A stretch of DNA of 64,000 nucleotides, from positions 1-64,000 of the forward strand of contig NOWV01000286.1 of assembly GCA_003344405.1 (NCBI GenBank), given 5' to 3'. Each line of letters begins with the position of its first letter. Positions within the stretch are counted from its first letter, which is position 1. Below are positions 13,380-25,755 of the stretch, in pieces. The DNA is from Trichoplax sp. H2 (Eukaryota; Placozoa; Uniplacotomia; Trichoplacea). Position numbers and translations under genes: made by a program. The notes under the pieces were generated by a model, which did no database searches, had not been told where the DNA came from, and was given only the letters and a program-made list of their open reading frames with translations.

Positions 13380-16300
13380 CTAATCAGAAAAGGGCTGGCC
13401 ACCTGTAGCTACAGATAAAATATCTAAAACAACTCTTTCATTACTTAATATGCCGACATGTGTAACTCCCGGTAGTGAACGATATGATACTGGCTGCGAT
13501 TGCTCATCTTTCCAACGTCTACAAACCTATTATATTAAATTAATTATATATTGTTTATGTTTCTATGACATATTCCCATTTATATAGAGAAGTATCTCTG
13601 TATCTTACTTGTAAGCTTGGTAAAGGTACACGTCCATCGCCATCAACTTCGATTACTTTCGGCTTTTGATCAAAATTATCACTATCGTACTGAAAAATAT
13701 TCGGGGTTTTGACTCCTATACCTAAATAAGAATTACACATAGGGGTACTTTACAAACGGCATTTTACTAATTTGGTTCAATCTCTTACTCTTTATATTAT
13801 TCTACTCATAATTGTAAATGAGGCTAGTTTTAACACAGTTACCATGCCAGCAATAGACAGTGACATTAGGAGCTTGCAGAGTTGTCAAATCCTTGTTATT
13901 TAAATACATTTCATAAACGCCCTAAATAGCAAATGAATATAACATAGATTTTATCCTCTATTTATTCTATGGTTAAAATAAATTAGCTTATATTGCTGGT
14001 GTTGCTATATGTCTTACATGCAATGATTGCTGTTCCAATAGAGCGCCTATATCACTAGCTGTGTAATTTCTTGTTGGTGTGCTGAGAAAAACGTAATCTT
14101 TCCAGTACTTTGCATTTGGAAATAGCCATGCTATACTGCCTAAAATTTAAAATTTATAATAGAGTTTGTACAGCTATCTTAATAGGATACTATTATTCTT
14201 ACAAAATTGTGTAAAAAAGGGCGTCTATTTAAGCTTAGTCTTACATACCGAAACTTCGAGCAAGCGTACGAATAATATTAGGATCAATAAAATCAGGTAA
14301 TCCATCTAGTATTGGAGATAGCTGAATAATACGTAAAAATTTCACTTTATGAAATTAAAATAAAGATATTATACCGGGTCTACAATTTTAGATCTGCATA
14401 CAAAATCTGAATTAATTCTTTCATTCAAAGTTTGCTTGTTTTGATATTATAAAATGATCAGAATTCTTGCATTCACTGATATTAAAATATATTCGTTATG
14501 TAAATAGCTATGGCTTTATTTCCTCGCTTCTTATACATTAGCCTTACCACGCCAGCAACTGTCTGTCCAGCACCTGCGAATACTCCAGCTAGAGCAATGT
14601 AAGATTTTATATATTTTGCTTTCCATGCTTCGCTAACATAGGTGTTCAAAAATAAAGTCAAGACTGGATTGCCTACAAAATCGTAATTGTTATAAATTAT
14701 TAAACCGATATAAGCCTTATATTAATCTAGGCTTTAAGAAGTAAGTCTTGCTGTGAGCAAATCACAAAATAGAAATATACTCGGGATTTCTTTTCCGACA
14801 TACCTAAACTTTCTGCCACACAAACCACAGGAGTATTGCTATTGTTTGCGTATGCTCCTTCAATCATTTTTTTCAAATTATGAAATATACCATTTGGTAA
14901 ATAATAAGAATCAGCTCCAACACGCCAGTCGTACTAAATTAATAGATCAAATGCACATTGCAGGCAATTTATTAAATCATATTTATAACCATCTAATAAG
15001 AATTAAACTTTTTATTAATAGCAACGGCATACTTACAGGAGCAGCTATCAAATTTTTATTCTGCTGATATCCAATACTCTCCAGAGCATTGATAATGGTG
15101 TTATACTCTCCAGTTAATGATTTCAGCAATCCCGATGGGTCAATGAATCGAATGTTTTCTATTCCTGTACGAACTCTTACTTGGACACCTACGGAGATTA
15201 CAAAAATGATGATCAGTTCTATTCCTGGTAATTCGGATATATCAAATTTGTTGCGTTTATTTATTCCATCTTAAACGCTATCTCTGCTTGTAATGTAACT
15301 AGTATTGTGATTGTAGACTGTTAGCCATGTTTAGTATAATTTACGGTAGACATTTATCCTAAGAGATATTTAATAGCTATAACTATAGACTGTAGTGGTA
15401 CAGACTCTATGATAGAGTACAGATGATTATACGCAGTAAAGTGATAAAATTATTAAGTTACTAATAAGGCTATAGGTAAAAATAGAACTGTAAATCATAT
15501 TAAAATACGGTTAATTCATTGTACTTTGGCCGGTGTGAATAATGTCTACGTAAGTACTGTAGTCGTATCCATATTAGATTAATGATGGTCGCAGTAGAAT
15601 AGTCTTACTAAGAATAATTTAACTATGTGTAATATAAGGTAAAAGGTTGCCATGCGGATTGTAGCTGCGATTGCTACGAAAAGTATAAAAGCATGCAACT
15701 TTAGATTATTCTGTTAGTTCGTTGTAGAAGTCTTTAGTAGTAGTATTCGGCTAGAGTAGAGCTGTGTGTAGTTAATCTTTGTATAAGATTCAATAAAGCC
15801 CTTATTTTTTTTAAATTTGGAATTTCGTGATCGGTATACATCACACTGCTAGAAATATAATTATGATAAGTAGCTGCTTAAAGATTTAGCATTAATTGTA
15901 CCTTCTGCTGCTGGAGAATAAACGTGAGTAACAGCATCGTACTTTAATTTTATATTATCCTCCCTATTAAGGTTTCAAAATTAAGAAGTTGCTTGATAGG
16001 CGCGTCATCATTAAACAAAAAAATTAGTTATAGAATTTAAAACTGGTTGCATCGCATCTAATACTAGCTAATGATAATGATAACTATAAAATCTCATTTA
16101 TGATAGATAAGAATATACAGTAGATTAAGGAGTACTAGAAAATTATCATGTTCAAATGCTCGAATCAAACTATAGTTATCGATCATACTTTATACTTACC
16201 AGCAGTCTATAATAAAGGGAAGAAAATCTTCAATGTTTACCCATATCAATTCCCATTTGGACTTTTTCTTGCAATAAAAGTATGGAACACTTTTTCTGTC

Positions 16301-17826
16301 AAGTTTAGCTTCGAGTTGAGCTCCCAATAGGGCTAACCGTAAAGTGAGTTATTCAAAATCATTTAAGATTACCTTAGATTCTAGAAGTTTGTTCAAGTTA
16401 AATTATTTCATATAATGTTTGATCTATTAATTAATTGATATAATTCCAAAGAAAAATTTCGTTGGGTGTAATATCAGCACGCAATCTAGTATGTTAGTAG
16501 TTGTAAGCTTAGTACGACTCCATTGACCAATTACGCTTTATGTACCTGTAACAAGCATGACAGGATACATCTTTTTCTTATTACTAGCTTTAAGTTTGTT
16601 AATAAAACTGCGAACTGAAGGAGACCGAAGAGGATTTTTTTCTTCATTTTGATATTTGATGTATGGTCTATAGATATGTAAAGCGTTAGTTATTATATCA
16701 AGATCCTTGCCTGATACGACGTAGTTAATCACAAATTTCCAAAGACAGTATACAATAAGAAATTTATTAGATCTTTATACAAATACACATTACCCTCAGT
16801 TCTACACTAATCGAATAAAACTACTAGAAAGCTCTTAGACTGAATTACTATATCATCTAAAATTGCTAGCTTATACGCTTTTGGCAGCATCTGTAGCCAC
16901 AATAAGGGCAGCAAAGTTAGCTAGACTATATTTTTAATAACGATAGTGCTCATTGTCATAGATACTTTAGCTGAGTATCATTATAGGCAAAGCTTTACAC
17001 TTTGTCAGAAAATTTTGCTATATGTGGCTAATAATTAATTTACAGTTTGGTACTTGATTGCATAACATCTGATTAAAATATATTCGCTGATCATCGTTAC
17101 TGTAATTCCAATGCTGATGATAATAATATTTTCACCGAGCGGAAGATTTTTTAACTAAAGTACAAGCAAATTTTAATCCTAAAAATTAATCTATCATAGT
17201 GTTCAATATGACTATAACAAACATATGTATAATCTAAGCATAGTAAAAGTAAACGATAGAAGTGTAACTTGAAGGGCGAACGTAATTAAACTACGAATTA
17301 TATATCATTTATCTCTAGCGATTAATGATAGAATCTTGTAGCTTAAGTTGACATGAGTATTATGTAACTGGGTATAATTTTAATGATTAGCTGGCTACTG
17401 CAAACCGCGATTTGAAAGCAAACTAGTAAGATACCGATTATCAATAAAGGAATTAGATCTATTTCCTCTGAGGCGATATGTGGTTGAAATTCTAGGTTAT
17501 AGAAACTCTTGCTATTAAAATAATATATCTATTTATGCCACCTAAGCCTAATTGACCTCTTAGTTACTACATCGAAATAGTACTACTGTGGTTCGTTTTA
17601 TTTTGATTATCATGGTACTTATCAATAAGTTTAGTGATAGTAACTTGTTACTGTAATAATGATAAGTAGATTAATCGTTATCCGATGATACAAACTCTTT
17701 CATCTTGTTCACAAATGCATCCTTTCCTCTCTCAGTATATAAGTCTTTCCAATTTCCCATGTCAGCGTTTACGGCCCCAACAGCTAACGTTAACATCGTT
17801 AATGTGATAATATCAAAGCTCTTCAT
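13380..17826 (-). CDS. LCAT/PLA2G15-like secreted or lysosomal phospholipase, copy 1
   Basis: Minus-strand exons, in coding order: putative 17826-17692 (signal peptide), 16667-16546, 16332-16200, 15963-15902, 15188-15037, 14933-14804, 14672-14548, 14321-14249, 14139-14018, 13921-13843, 13721-13609 and 13526-13380. The order of motifs is that of lecithin:cholesterol acyltransferase / lysosomal phospholipase A2 (alpha/beta hydrolase). These are PVMLVTALLGAQLEAKL near the N-terminus, then IRFIDPSG, AAPYDWRVGADSYY, the nucleophile elbow VCVAESLGNP, a lid region ending SIAWLFPNAKYW, and STPTRNYTA. The catalytic Asp lies in VDGDGRVPLPSLQ and the His in LPGVTHVGIL. The AxSxG elbow, with Ala in place of the first Gly, also occurs in PLA2G15. 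From 16332 onward every exon length matches copy 2 (27424-30823). Weak point: exon 1 strongly resembles exon 1 of copy 2, but its only GT donors are phase 0, whereas exon 2 needs two bases. A solo LTR sits in the intron at 15289-15845. Confidence 0.9.
15289..15845 (+). mobile_element. Solo LTR, family 1, copy a
   Basis: A 557-bp element beginning TGTAATGTAACTAGT and ending GGTATACATCACA. It is flanked by a perfect 5-bp target-site duplication, CTGCT (15284-15288 and 15846-15850). Inside, TATAAAA lies at 15684-15690 and AATAAA at 15792-15797, the order expected of a promoter and polyadenylation signal in an LTR. No internal retrotransposon coding region is attached, so this is a solo LTR. It lies in an intron of lipase copy 1, antisense to that gene, ending about 50 bp from an exon. 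Two close relatives are at 53636-54189 and 60341-60896. Confidence 0.88.
17671..17826 (-). other. Signal-peptide exon, probable first exon of lipase copy 1
   Basis: The minus-strand frame opens with ATG at 17826-17824 and reads MKSFDIITLT, then a hydrophobic run ending GAVNA with a typical signal peptidase site. NWKDLYTERGKDAFVNKMKEF follows. This aligns with exon 1 of lipase copy 2 (signal peptide, then NWKQFYSQEKYQSMAKEF). The frame stops at 17673-17671 if unspliced, giving a 51-residue secreted peptide. GT donors after GCATTT and after GAGTTT are both phase 0, which does not fit the next lipase exon. Either an unseen small exon restores phase, the donor is non-canonical, or the exon is decaying. 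It could also be an independent small secreted peptide gene, which I consider less likely. Confidence 0.65.
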
Positions 17827-19079
17827 GGTGTCAATGGTAGGCTGCTAATATGACTTTAGTAAAATAAGCAATGATTTTATACTATAGAAAAGTTATCTTA
17901 TGCTAAATAAGGTCCACGAGTATTATTTCCAACTATCAATCGTTAATCTTCAACTAACGGCTGTCTACTAGCGCTTCCTCAGTAATCTAGACTAACACTG
18001 CAATGAAGTACCGTTGATTACCTTAGATATTATAAAAGTTTAAATTATTGCTTTATTATATAACCCTAATGCAAAATCTTTGCGAATAGGATAGTGCATC
18101 AAACTTATCTTCAGATTAAATTGATTTATAAGACGATTTAAAAGTAAATAATGGATTGGCTAGGAAGTAGAGGACTGCAGCAGGTAGGCAATTAAGGATG
18201 TCTTTATCACAGTATAAGGTAATGTATGGAACAATACCTTAGCATTAATAGACCGTAGTATAATGTAGACCAAATGCTGATGTTATAGTGTACGTTAAAT
18301 TCTTGTATACAGAGCATGCAATGATAGGTTAGAGTTCTAACTTAAATATCATACTGAGTATATATTATGCTAGTTTTTAAAAGTAAATCTGTTGGCTATA
18401 ATAGTCTTGTTTGATCTACCCTATATCATATTGAAATAAAACAAATTTTAGTATCATGTGACTAGCTCGTGAAAAATAGACAAAATTACTGCAGATACTG
18501 ATAACAATCGCATGAATATTTAACGAGTACTGCATTCTAATGACCTAGTTAGTTTACAATATTATGATATATTGTAAGCTATAATTTGCATTCGATATAG
18601 ACTAATAGAGGTTCTAGATTTATCATTATATTGTTATAATTATTAGTTTATATAAGCTACCGCCTAGAAATAGGTAATTATTAATAGGTATTTGTTGTAT
18701 CATTTAATTGAGACTGATTTATATCTATTAGAAGTTGTATTCCATAAAGATCGACAGTAATTGCTGATTCTACCTTCGTGTTATAGAACGCAATCATGTT
18801 TGCTGAAGTACAGCAGGAGCATCATTACACACTTATACATCAGCTGACTAACATTAGACTATGTTGTATGCTTTTAATTTGAAATTGCAATAGATGAAGA
18901 TGGACTATAAAGCGTAGAGGCACATCGCAGTTACATGAAAATACCTTATGCTCATTATTTTGATAGCATTAAAAATAATTCAATCGTAATTTGCATTATA
19001 AACGTAATGATTGCCATCGTAGTAGAAAAACGCTTCTATCTTGATCATAAATCTCAGAACTATCTATATTATTATTCTA

Positions 19080-19260
19080 ATTTGAAGATTTAATTAGGAG
19101 CTATTTCCTATATATTTCTTCTGCGCCTCACTTGTTGCCAACATCAGCTAGAATTAATTGGAAAGATTACTATCTAATTATAATCAATAGAACAAGCGAT
19201 TTAGCAATAGCAATCGTATTATACCAAAGATAAAATTGTCAATCTCTGGTAGTTAACAAA
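19080..19260. repeat. Diverged direct repeat, copy 1
   Basis: The shared core 'gatttaattaggagctatttcctatatatttctt' type sequence here matches 'aatttaattgatagctatttcctatctatttctt' near 20108. Further matches include 'ttactatctaattataatcaa' against 'ttgctatctaattataattaa'. The spacing within the two copies is similar, so one larger segment was probably duplicated and then diverged. Boundaries are approximate. Confidence 0.55.
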
Positions 19261-20089
19261 AAGAACAAATGCAGATAATGACATCTCTTCGCAGATCCAA
19301 CAACCTTAAATTTTGAATCAAATTCTCCTTTGCAGTAGTCTACTCAAATGTTAAGAGTCAGATTAGTATACTATATTATAACGTGACGTTATAGAGCTGA
19401 CATCTACGACCTTCCATGTACTTAGTATTAATGTTGCAAGTACACTATTTTACCATACCAACCACCTTCTGCAGTTAATTTATGAAGCGTAGCGACAACC
19501 CAAGGTCACACAATACCGTACTTTATTTCATATTATTAGAAAGCTTCTAATAGAAAATATTACTGCAATTAGCTGAAAACTCTGCGGCTAAATATTTTGA
19601 GTACCATTAATTGAGCTAACACCAATCACTCAATATTTTCATTCGAATTAGTACTCAACTGATTCGTTAGCTAAAAACATTTTTATTTTATTACTACAAA
19701 ATATTCTATTTATTAAAAGGAAGAAATAATATATATATATATATTATACGAGTATATTGTAGGCAATTATTGCTTCAGACCGATATTATTCAATTGCAAC
19801 TTGTATTTCATTAAACTGATTAGTTTTAATGTACAAAGGATGCAGTTCAATCGTTGAGGAGCATCAGGCTTTCACACCTTATCATACATTACTGAGATAT
19901 TGCAGGAGTCTATTTTCATTCGTAAGTCCATTCATATTGTTACAATTAAATAGAGTCAATCGTCATTTGCATTAAAAACACATATCGTAACTTATATATT
20001 TTTTTATACATGACAGTTTTAGTTGCTGGCTGATTTAATCAAGGACACTTTCATCTTTTCCATGCATCTCAGAAGGACGAACTACGTTA

Positions 20090-20285
20090 GTTTTTGTAAT
20101 TAAAAGAATTTAATTGATAGCTATTTCCTATCTATTTCTTTTACCCCCCATCGTTTTATTGCAGAAGCCAGACTGAATTACTAGGTAACATTGCTATCTA
20201 ATTATAATTAAGAACCCAAACTAGACAGTAGTAGTAATCATATTATGCTAATAGCAATATCACAATTTTATGATAGTTACCAAAG
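20090..20285. repeat. Diverged direct repeat, copy 2
   Basis: Partner of the block at 19080-19260, with the same order of conserved sub-blocks and about 1 kb between copies. No coding potential is seen in either. Its origin (segmental duplication or old mobile element) cannot be settled from the sequence alone. Confidence 0.55.
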
Positions 20286-20616
20286 CAACACTTCACAAAA
20301 AATGATCTGTTTATGTAGATATATCTGTGTTACGTGATATCATTTCTATTTAAGTTTGTTTCCAAGCTTTATTTTGGAGTCCGTTTGCATGTTCAAATCA
20401 ACTTATTAAGTGAATGACTTTTACTAGAAAGTATCAGAAGTTTTTGATCCACTGCAAGTTTTATCCAGTTGACTAAGTTAGTTATATACTATAAACATCT
20501 ACATCACAGTGATGCTACAATAATTGCTAGGCTTAATTAAACAAATAACAGACGAGGCATTCTACAAAAAATTTCATTCATAGAAAACTTAAATAACACA
20601 CTTGAAAACTCATAAT

Positions 20617-23600
20617 TTATTTGCGAAGTGAGGCTATGTATTGCTCTTTGATTATCCGTCGTAGAATTTTGCCACTGGGAGATTTTGGGATCTGAGTGAC
20701 AAATTCGACACCACCTCTTAATTTTTTATGTGGAGCAACATTTGCTGCCACATAATCCTGGATCATTTTTTCAGTTAAATCACCTAGGAAATGGATAACG
20801 TCGCTATTAGCATAATTCTAAATTTCTTTGCGAATCTACATTACCTACAGCTTAAGAGAATACTCTTTAATTCTCATCAATAACCTACCTTCAGGATTCT
20901 TTTTGATAACTATAGCTCGTGGAACTTCTCCAGCTTCTTCGTCATCTATCCCAATTACTGCTGCGTCGGCTATGTCTTCATGGCATTTCAATAAAGCTTC
21001 GAGTTCAGCTGGAGGAACCTAATAAATTATGATGCCTTTATTTAATCTGTCTCTTATCGCAATGTGTTTACTAATTACTTCCGAACACGCTTTAAAATCT
21101 CCGCTAGTACATTAAATAAACATTTCATGTGCAATTTTTTACCTGAAATCCTTTATACTTGATGAGTTCTTTCAAGCGCTCAACAATGAAAATATGGCCT
21201 TCCTCGTCATAATGTCCGACATCGCCAGTTCGTAGCCAACCATCGCTATCGAGGCAATTTGCTGTTTCTTCCGGGCGATTTAAGTAACCCATCATTATCT
21301 GCGGACCTCTAGCCCATAATTCACCATCTTTGTTAACCGGCAAAACTTCTTTTGTATTTAAATCGACAAACTAAAAATTTGCATACATGAAAAATTATTT
21401 CTGATCCAAGTAGAAAAGATTTCGCTTTTCTATTCAAAACTGAATTCAAGATTGCTTACACGAAGTCGTTACTATAAATAAGTCTTCATGATATGTTCAA
21501 AGAGTGATTATATTCTTTAATACTTGTAATGTCTATAAATTTTACCTTGAGTTCCGTATTTGGAATAGGTGTGCCTACTGAACCAATTTTGTACTTGTTG
21601 CACTCGAAAGGCAATGTAAGAATTCCACAGGATTCCGTCATACCATATCCTATTAGGATGGCATAAAATGATGCTGATAAATGACACCAAATACTAACGA
21701 CTACAATTTCAAAATCTTTAGATTTAGTCAATCAAACATAGTTGATATTTCTTCAGCACCTTAACGAATCTTGAAATCTACGTTGCTTAATTAAAATCTG
21801 TTAAATGCTAGCATCTATAAAGAATCAATTTTACCTTGATTAAATCTTTTCAGATTGAACTTTGCGATAATAGCATTCATAATTTCACCTCCAAGCGGTG
21901 CAGCACCACATCCAATGTCAGTTAAGCTCGATAAGTCGTACTTGTCAACAAGTGGCGATTTAAGTAAAAATAATGCGAGGGGAGGAACTATGCCAATATG
22001 GCAAACCTACAGTCGTATAAAATCAAAAATCACATTAAATAACCTAGGTATTACTATTAAGTTATGAGTAGATTCCTACTCTCTTCTAACTTTATACTCT
22101 GATACTTATACCTTTGTAAGAATGCTAAATGATGCTTACGAACGTAGCTAGGCAGATTTAGTACTGTAATATAAATTCTCGATGCCTATTTTCAAGTTCT
22201 TCAGAATGCAATATTTAATAAGTGTCGCAATTGCCTTCGAAATGGTACGGTACTAAATACAGCGATTTCGAATTACTGTAAATGGTTGAGGACAATTCTA
22301 TAAATTCCTTTCATTTTTATTTGCGCTATTCCATAGAAAAAGCACATTAATGCTCCTGATACTAATTTTCTATGTACTGTATACCATACTGAATGTGGCT
22401 CTGTTACCTTGCAGTCTTGGATTGCTTTCAAGAAAGAATTGGGTTCAAAACGAGGTAATGTTACTATTTGAGCTCCGTCTCTGAGGCCACTTGCCAATAA
22501 AATAATCATACCGAAGGCGTGATAAAATGGCAGTACAGCCAATACAGGTACACGTTTCAAATCTTCAGGCTTAACTGCTTCATGATGGCCTTGTTGCAAG
22601 CATGCTACTAAATTGTAATGGGATAGCATGACTCCCTTTGCAACACCAGTAGTACCGCTGGAATACGGCAAAATGCAAATATCTTTCTTCGGATTAATTT
22701 GAACATTAGTTGGAAATTGATCTCCACTATCGCTATATTATAAAACAGATGAATGGAAGTTGTAAATACTACATTTGCAAAATAATTATGATCTAATTGA
22801 GCGAATGATTTCAGAATAGCAATTGATTTCTAGTTATTAATGCAAACAATTTCTTCTTCGTTTTGCAAAAATGTTAGTTATTGATTGCAAGATGCAAAAT
22901 AAAGAGAACGTTGGCAATAATTTCTTTTCTTAAAACAAACATCGACCCATATAGCTGACTACAGTAACCTATTACAGATTGTGAACCGTTTATTCCAGCT
23001 TTTTCGAATCACGGTTTCCTCATAACAACAAGAAAATGATCAATCTGAATAAAATAAACATTTAAATCGGTATGCAGTCTTAGGTTAAGGAATTCATGGA
23101 CGGAATAGGTGGACAAATTAAAAATAATGATAAATGGTTAGCTGGCGTTGATTTAGAATACGCGAGACTTTTATAGTTAGGTTTTTCGATTCCATATTAA
23201 ATACGCTCTTAGAGTGGAATTAAAATTGTCCAGAGCTACGCGGTATATTAAGAATTATATAAACAAACAGTTATAACAACAACATGAATAAATCAATTGA
23301 TTCTGTGTATGTTGTATCCAAATATCAGTCCAATAATAAGCGTAACTAACCTGATCATATCAACGTATGATATATATCCATCAGCTACACCAAATACAAA
23401 TTTCTCTTTGAAAGTGATATCAAGTTTATTGATTGTAGGAATGCAGCTTTCCTCAGCAACCAAGTATTGAGCTCCAGAGTCTTTTAATTGGTGATTAAAT
23501 TCATTCTCTGTGTACATATGATTGCATGTTGTAACAATGCCCCCAATAGCCAAAACACCATAATAAACCACCGCCCAGTCGATGCAATTTGAACTAATAA

Positions 23601-25755
23601 TTGCAACCACATCGCCTTTTTTGACGCCCTTCTTTACGAGTGCTGAAGCAAAGCACTTAATAAGGCGATCTAGTTCTTTATACTTGTAAGTTTTACCGGT
23701 GATACCATCGGTCTAAAATAGGATACAATTTACAATTTATTACGTAAGATGGGCAGTAATGAAAACGGAATGACTGCAGCTTGCTATAAGCTTTACACCA
23801 TTTATCATCGAAATCTCTCTATGAATATACTATTCATAACAATGATCGCAAAATGCTTATAAATATGCATCCAATTCTAATTACGTGAAAATAGGTTATG
23901 ATGTTCACAATCAACAGTACCAGTGCTAGCCTGCTAAAAGGTCAAAGTAACGTATGGTAATTTTCATTATTTACACAGTTTATGCTATAGTAATATGAAT
24001 CAGATTTGCTAGGACTGTATTGGTCAACTGCTGAACCTTAGCAATTACATAGGAATCTTATTACGACGATGCGTAATTGGGATGTCGCCAGCCTTTAGTT
24101 AGTAGGATTTATAATGTCTTTTTGATACAGCAATATTCTCATATAGCTAGCTGTATGCTAGCAAACCTTGCAATACAATAATATAGAAGATATAGGATGA
24201 GTATCTACAGCAAAAGTAAGCACTTGCTGTCTATTCGTAGCCCAACTGGAACTGATATACTTCAAGATTTTCCGATTTTAAAACTATGCAGTGCGTAGAA
24301 AATCGATTTTAATCTCACAATAGCCTAAATGCTAAGCACATACCGGTACGATAGGTGTAGGAAATAAGTAGTGCAGATTCTGTATCATGCACTATGCTTT
24401 CAATATAAAGCTGCTGGAATAAGCTGGTCGAAAATACAATTCATGCAATACTACATGAGACTGTGTATGTATTTTGAGTTTTTCTTTCTATGCTGCTCTT
24501 TTTTTAGTGAGTAGTATATGACCGTAAAAAGATCAAGTTAGAAATTGAATTTTAGAAGCAACACGAGGTATTACTGCTGGATAAAAAGGGCTAGATCAGG
24601 GTCACTTTTTATGTGATAGTCCACAGATTCCACCCTAATTATTTGATTTCTTATAACTAGGTACAGTATGATGATAAGCGGTAATGCGAACATGTTAGCA
24701 TCCGCATAGAGCCCTTTCTACTTTGCGATAACCTATAAATGTTCTTCCAAAAGAGCATTCATTATTCCTTAGGTAACATGATGAACAAACCATTTTGGCT
24801 AATCATTCAACAATAGAATTGATCATGGACGATTTAACTCTTAACATTATTAATACCACAACTTGTTAGAAAATAATAGTCTGCTTTGAATTTGTATTCG
24901 GCCAGAAATTAAACAAGATAGTACTGTCATTCAAGACTGAGTACCATAGAAGACTATGGGCAGCAATGTTGTTCACAAATAAAAATTGCACAAAAGAACT
25001 TTAAATTTAAAGTACAAGAAAAATCAACTGCCTTCTCTCTATATCTTACAATCTATTCATCAATTCCTTGGTGCAATGACTATTAGTATCGAAATAAGAC
25101 ATTGTATTATGCTGCTTGATAGAAATTAACAAAAGTCTAGTCTCTGCAAGCTTTCTTCATTCCAGAAAAGGCCTAAGCTAATTAGATAATGTGACTTTAT
25201 TATGCAACATTTATTAACAAGTAACAACAACTTCAACTATCATCGTCTACTATTCTATGACATTAGCAGCAGTGAATTTATAAATCAACCGGTATAAGCC
25301 ACCTCTATCCTCTATTATTAGGTGTGAAGTAGTGGGTGATAAAATTAAATTTGGCATTTTGGCGCTGCATCATCGTGATTTACATCTCAAGTCCTTTTTG
25401 CCAGTAGATTATGAAATTTGACTGACTATAAATCATCGATCAGTACTTAAACAAGCTTAAGTGGGCTCATCACGTAAAGAAACATTAACATAAGCTCATA
25501 ATGGTTCGTTAGAACTGAAAACCGGTTTGAAAACAACGTTATTGATTACATTCTTTTTTGCAACCATATTACAATATTGTTTGACAGCAACATTATTACG
25601 ATTACTTCTAGCCATCATACAGCGTTTGCATCCTCTCTCAAACTTACCACAGCAGGTCGATCAGCATTAGCGGCGAAATTGCGGCTTACGAATTGATATA
25701 ATGAAATATCCTCTGGAATAGGAACAGTAATAGATTGACGAACAACGCCAGCCAT
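20617..25755 (-). CDS. 4-coumarate-CoA ligase / luciferase-like acyl-CoA synthetase
   Basis: Eight minus-strand exons: 25755-25648, 23712-23351, 22732-22408, 22006-21835, 21649-21546, 21370-21143, 21018-20889 and 20783-20617, giving 531 residues with every phase joining. The ANL-superfamily motifs are all present. These are the phosphate-binding loop [11 protein letters not shown] (about 180-190), GYGMTESCG (323-331), [15 protein letters not shown] (401-415), the hinge [13 protein letters not shown] (421-433), and [12 protein letters not shown] with the catalytic lysine at about 515. The predicted reaction is ATP-dependent adenylation of a carboxylic acid followed by thioester formation with CoA. 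The substrate cannot be read from the sequence; medium/long-chain fatty acids or aromatic acids are both possible. The C-terminus is SLRK, so there is no SKL-type peroxisomal signal. Start: aggATGG, with a typical N-terminus ([13 protein letters not shown]). The largest intron is 23713-25647. Confidence 0.95.

Larger units (their letters stand above)
17827..20616. other. Intergenic region with a diverged segmental duplication
   Basis: About 2.8 kb between lipase copy 1 and the acyl-CoA synthetase. No gene model is supported. Two blocks (about 19080-19260 and 20090-20285) are related diverged copies. A short AT dinucleotide run lies near 19729-19743. A minus-strand stretch near 19440-19500 reads WVVATLHKLTAEGGWYGKI, but a stop lies just upstream and no splice context was found. 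Confidence 0.4.

Noticed and set aside
14753-15274. Two plus-strand frames (104 and 61 residues)
   Set aside because: They lie antisense to confirmed lipase copy 1 exons (14804-14933, 15037-15188) and are shadows of that gene.
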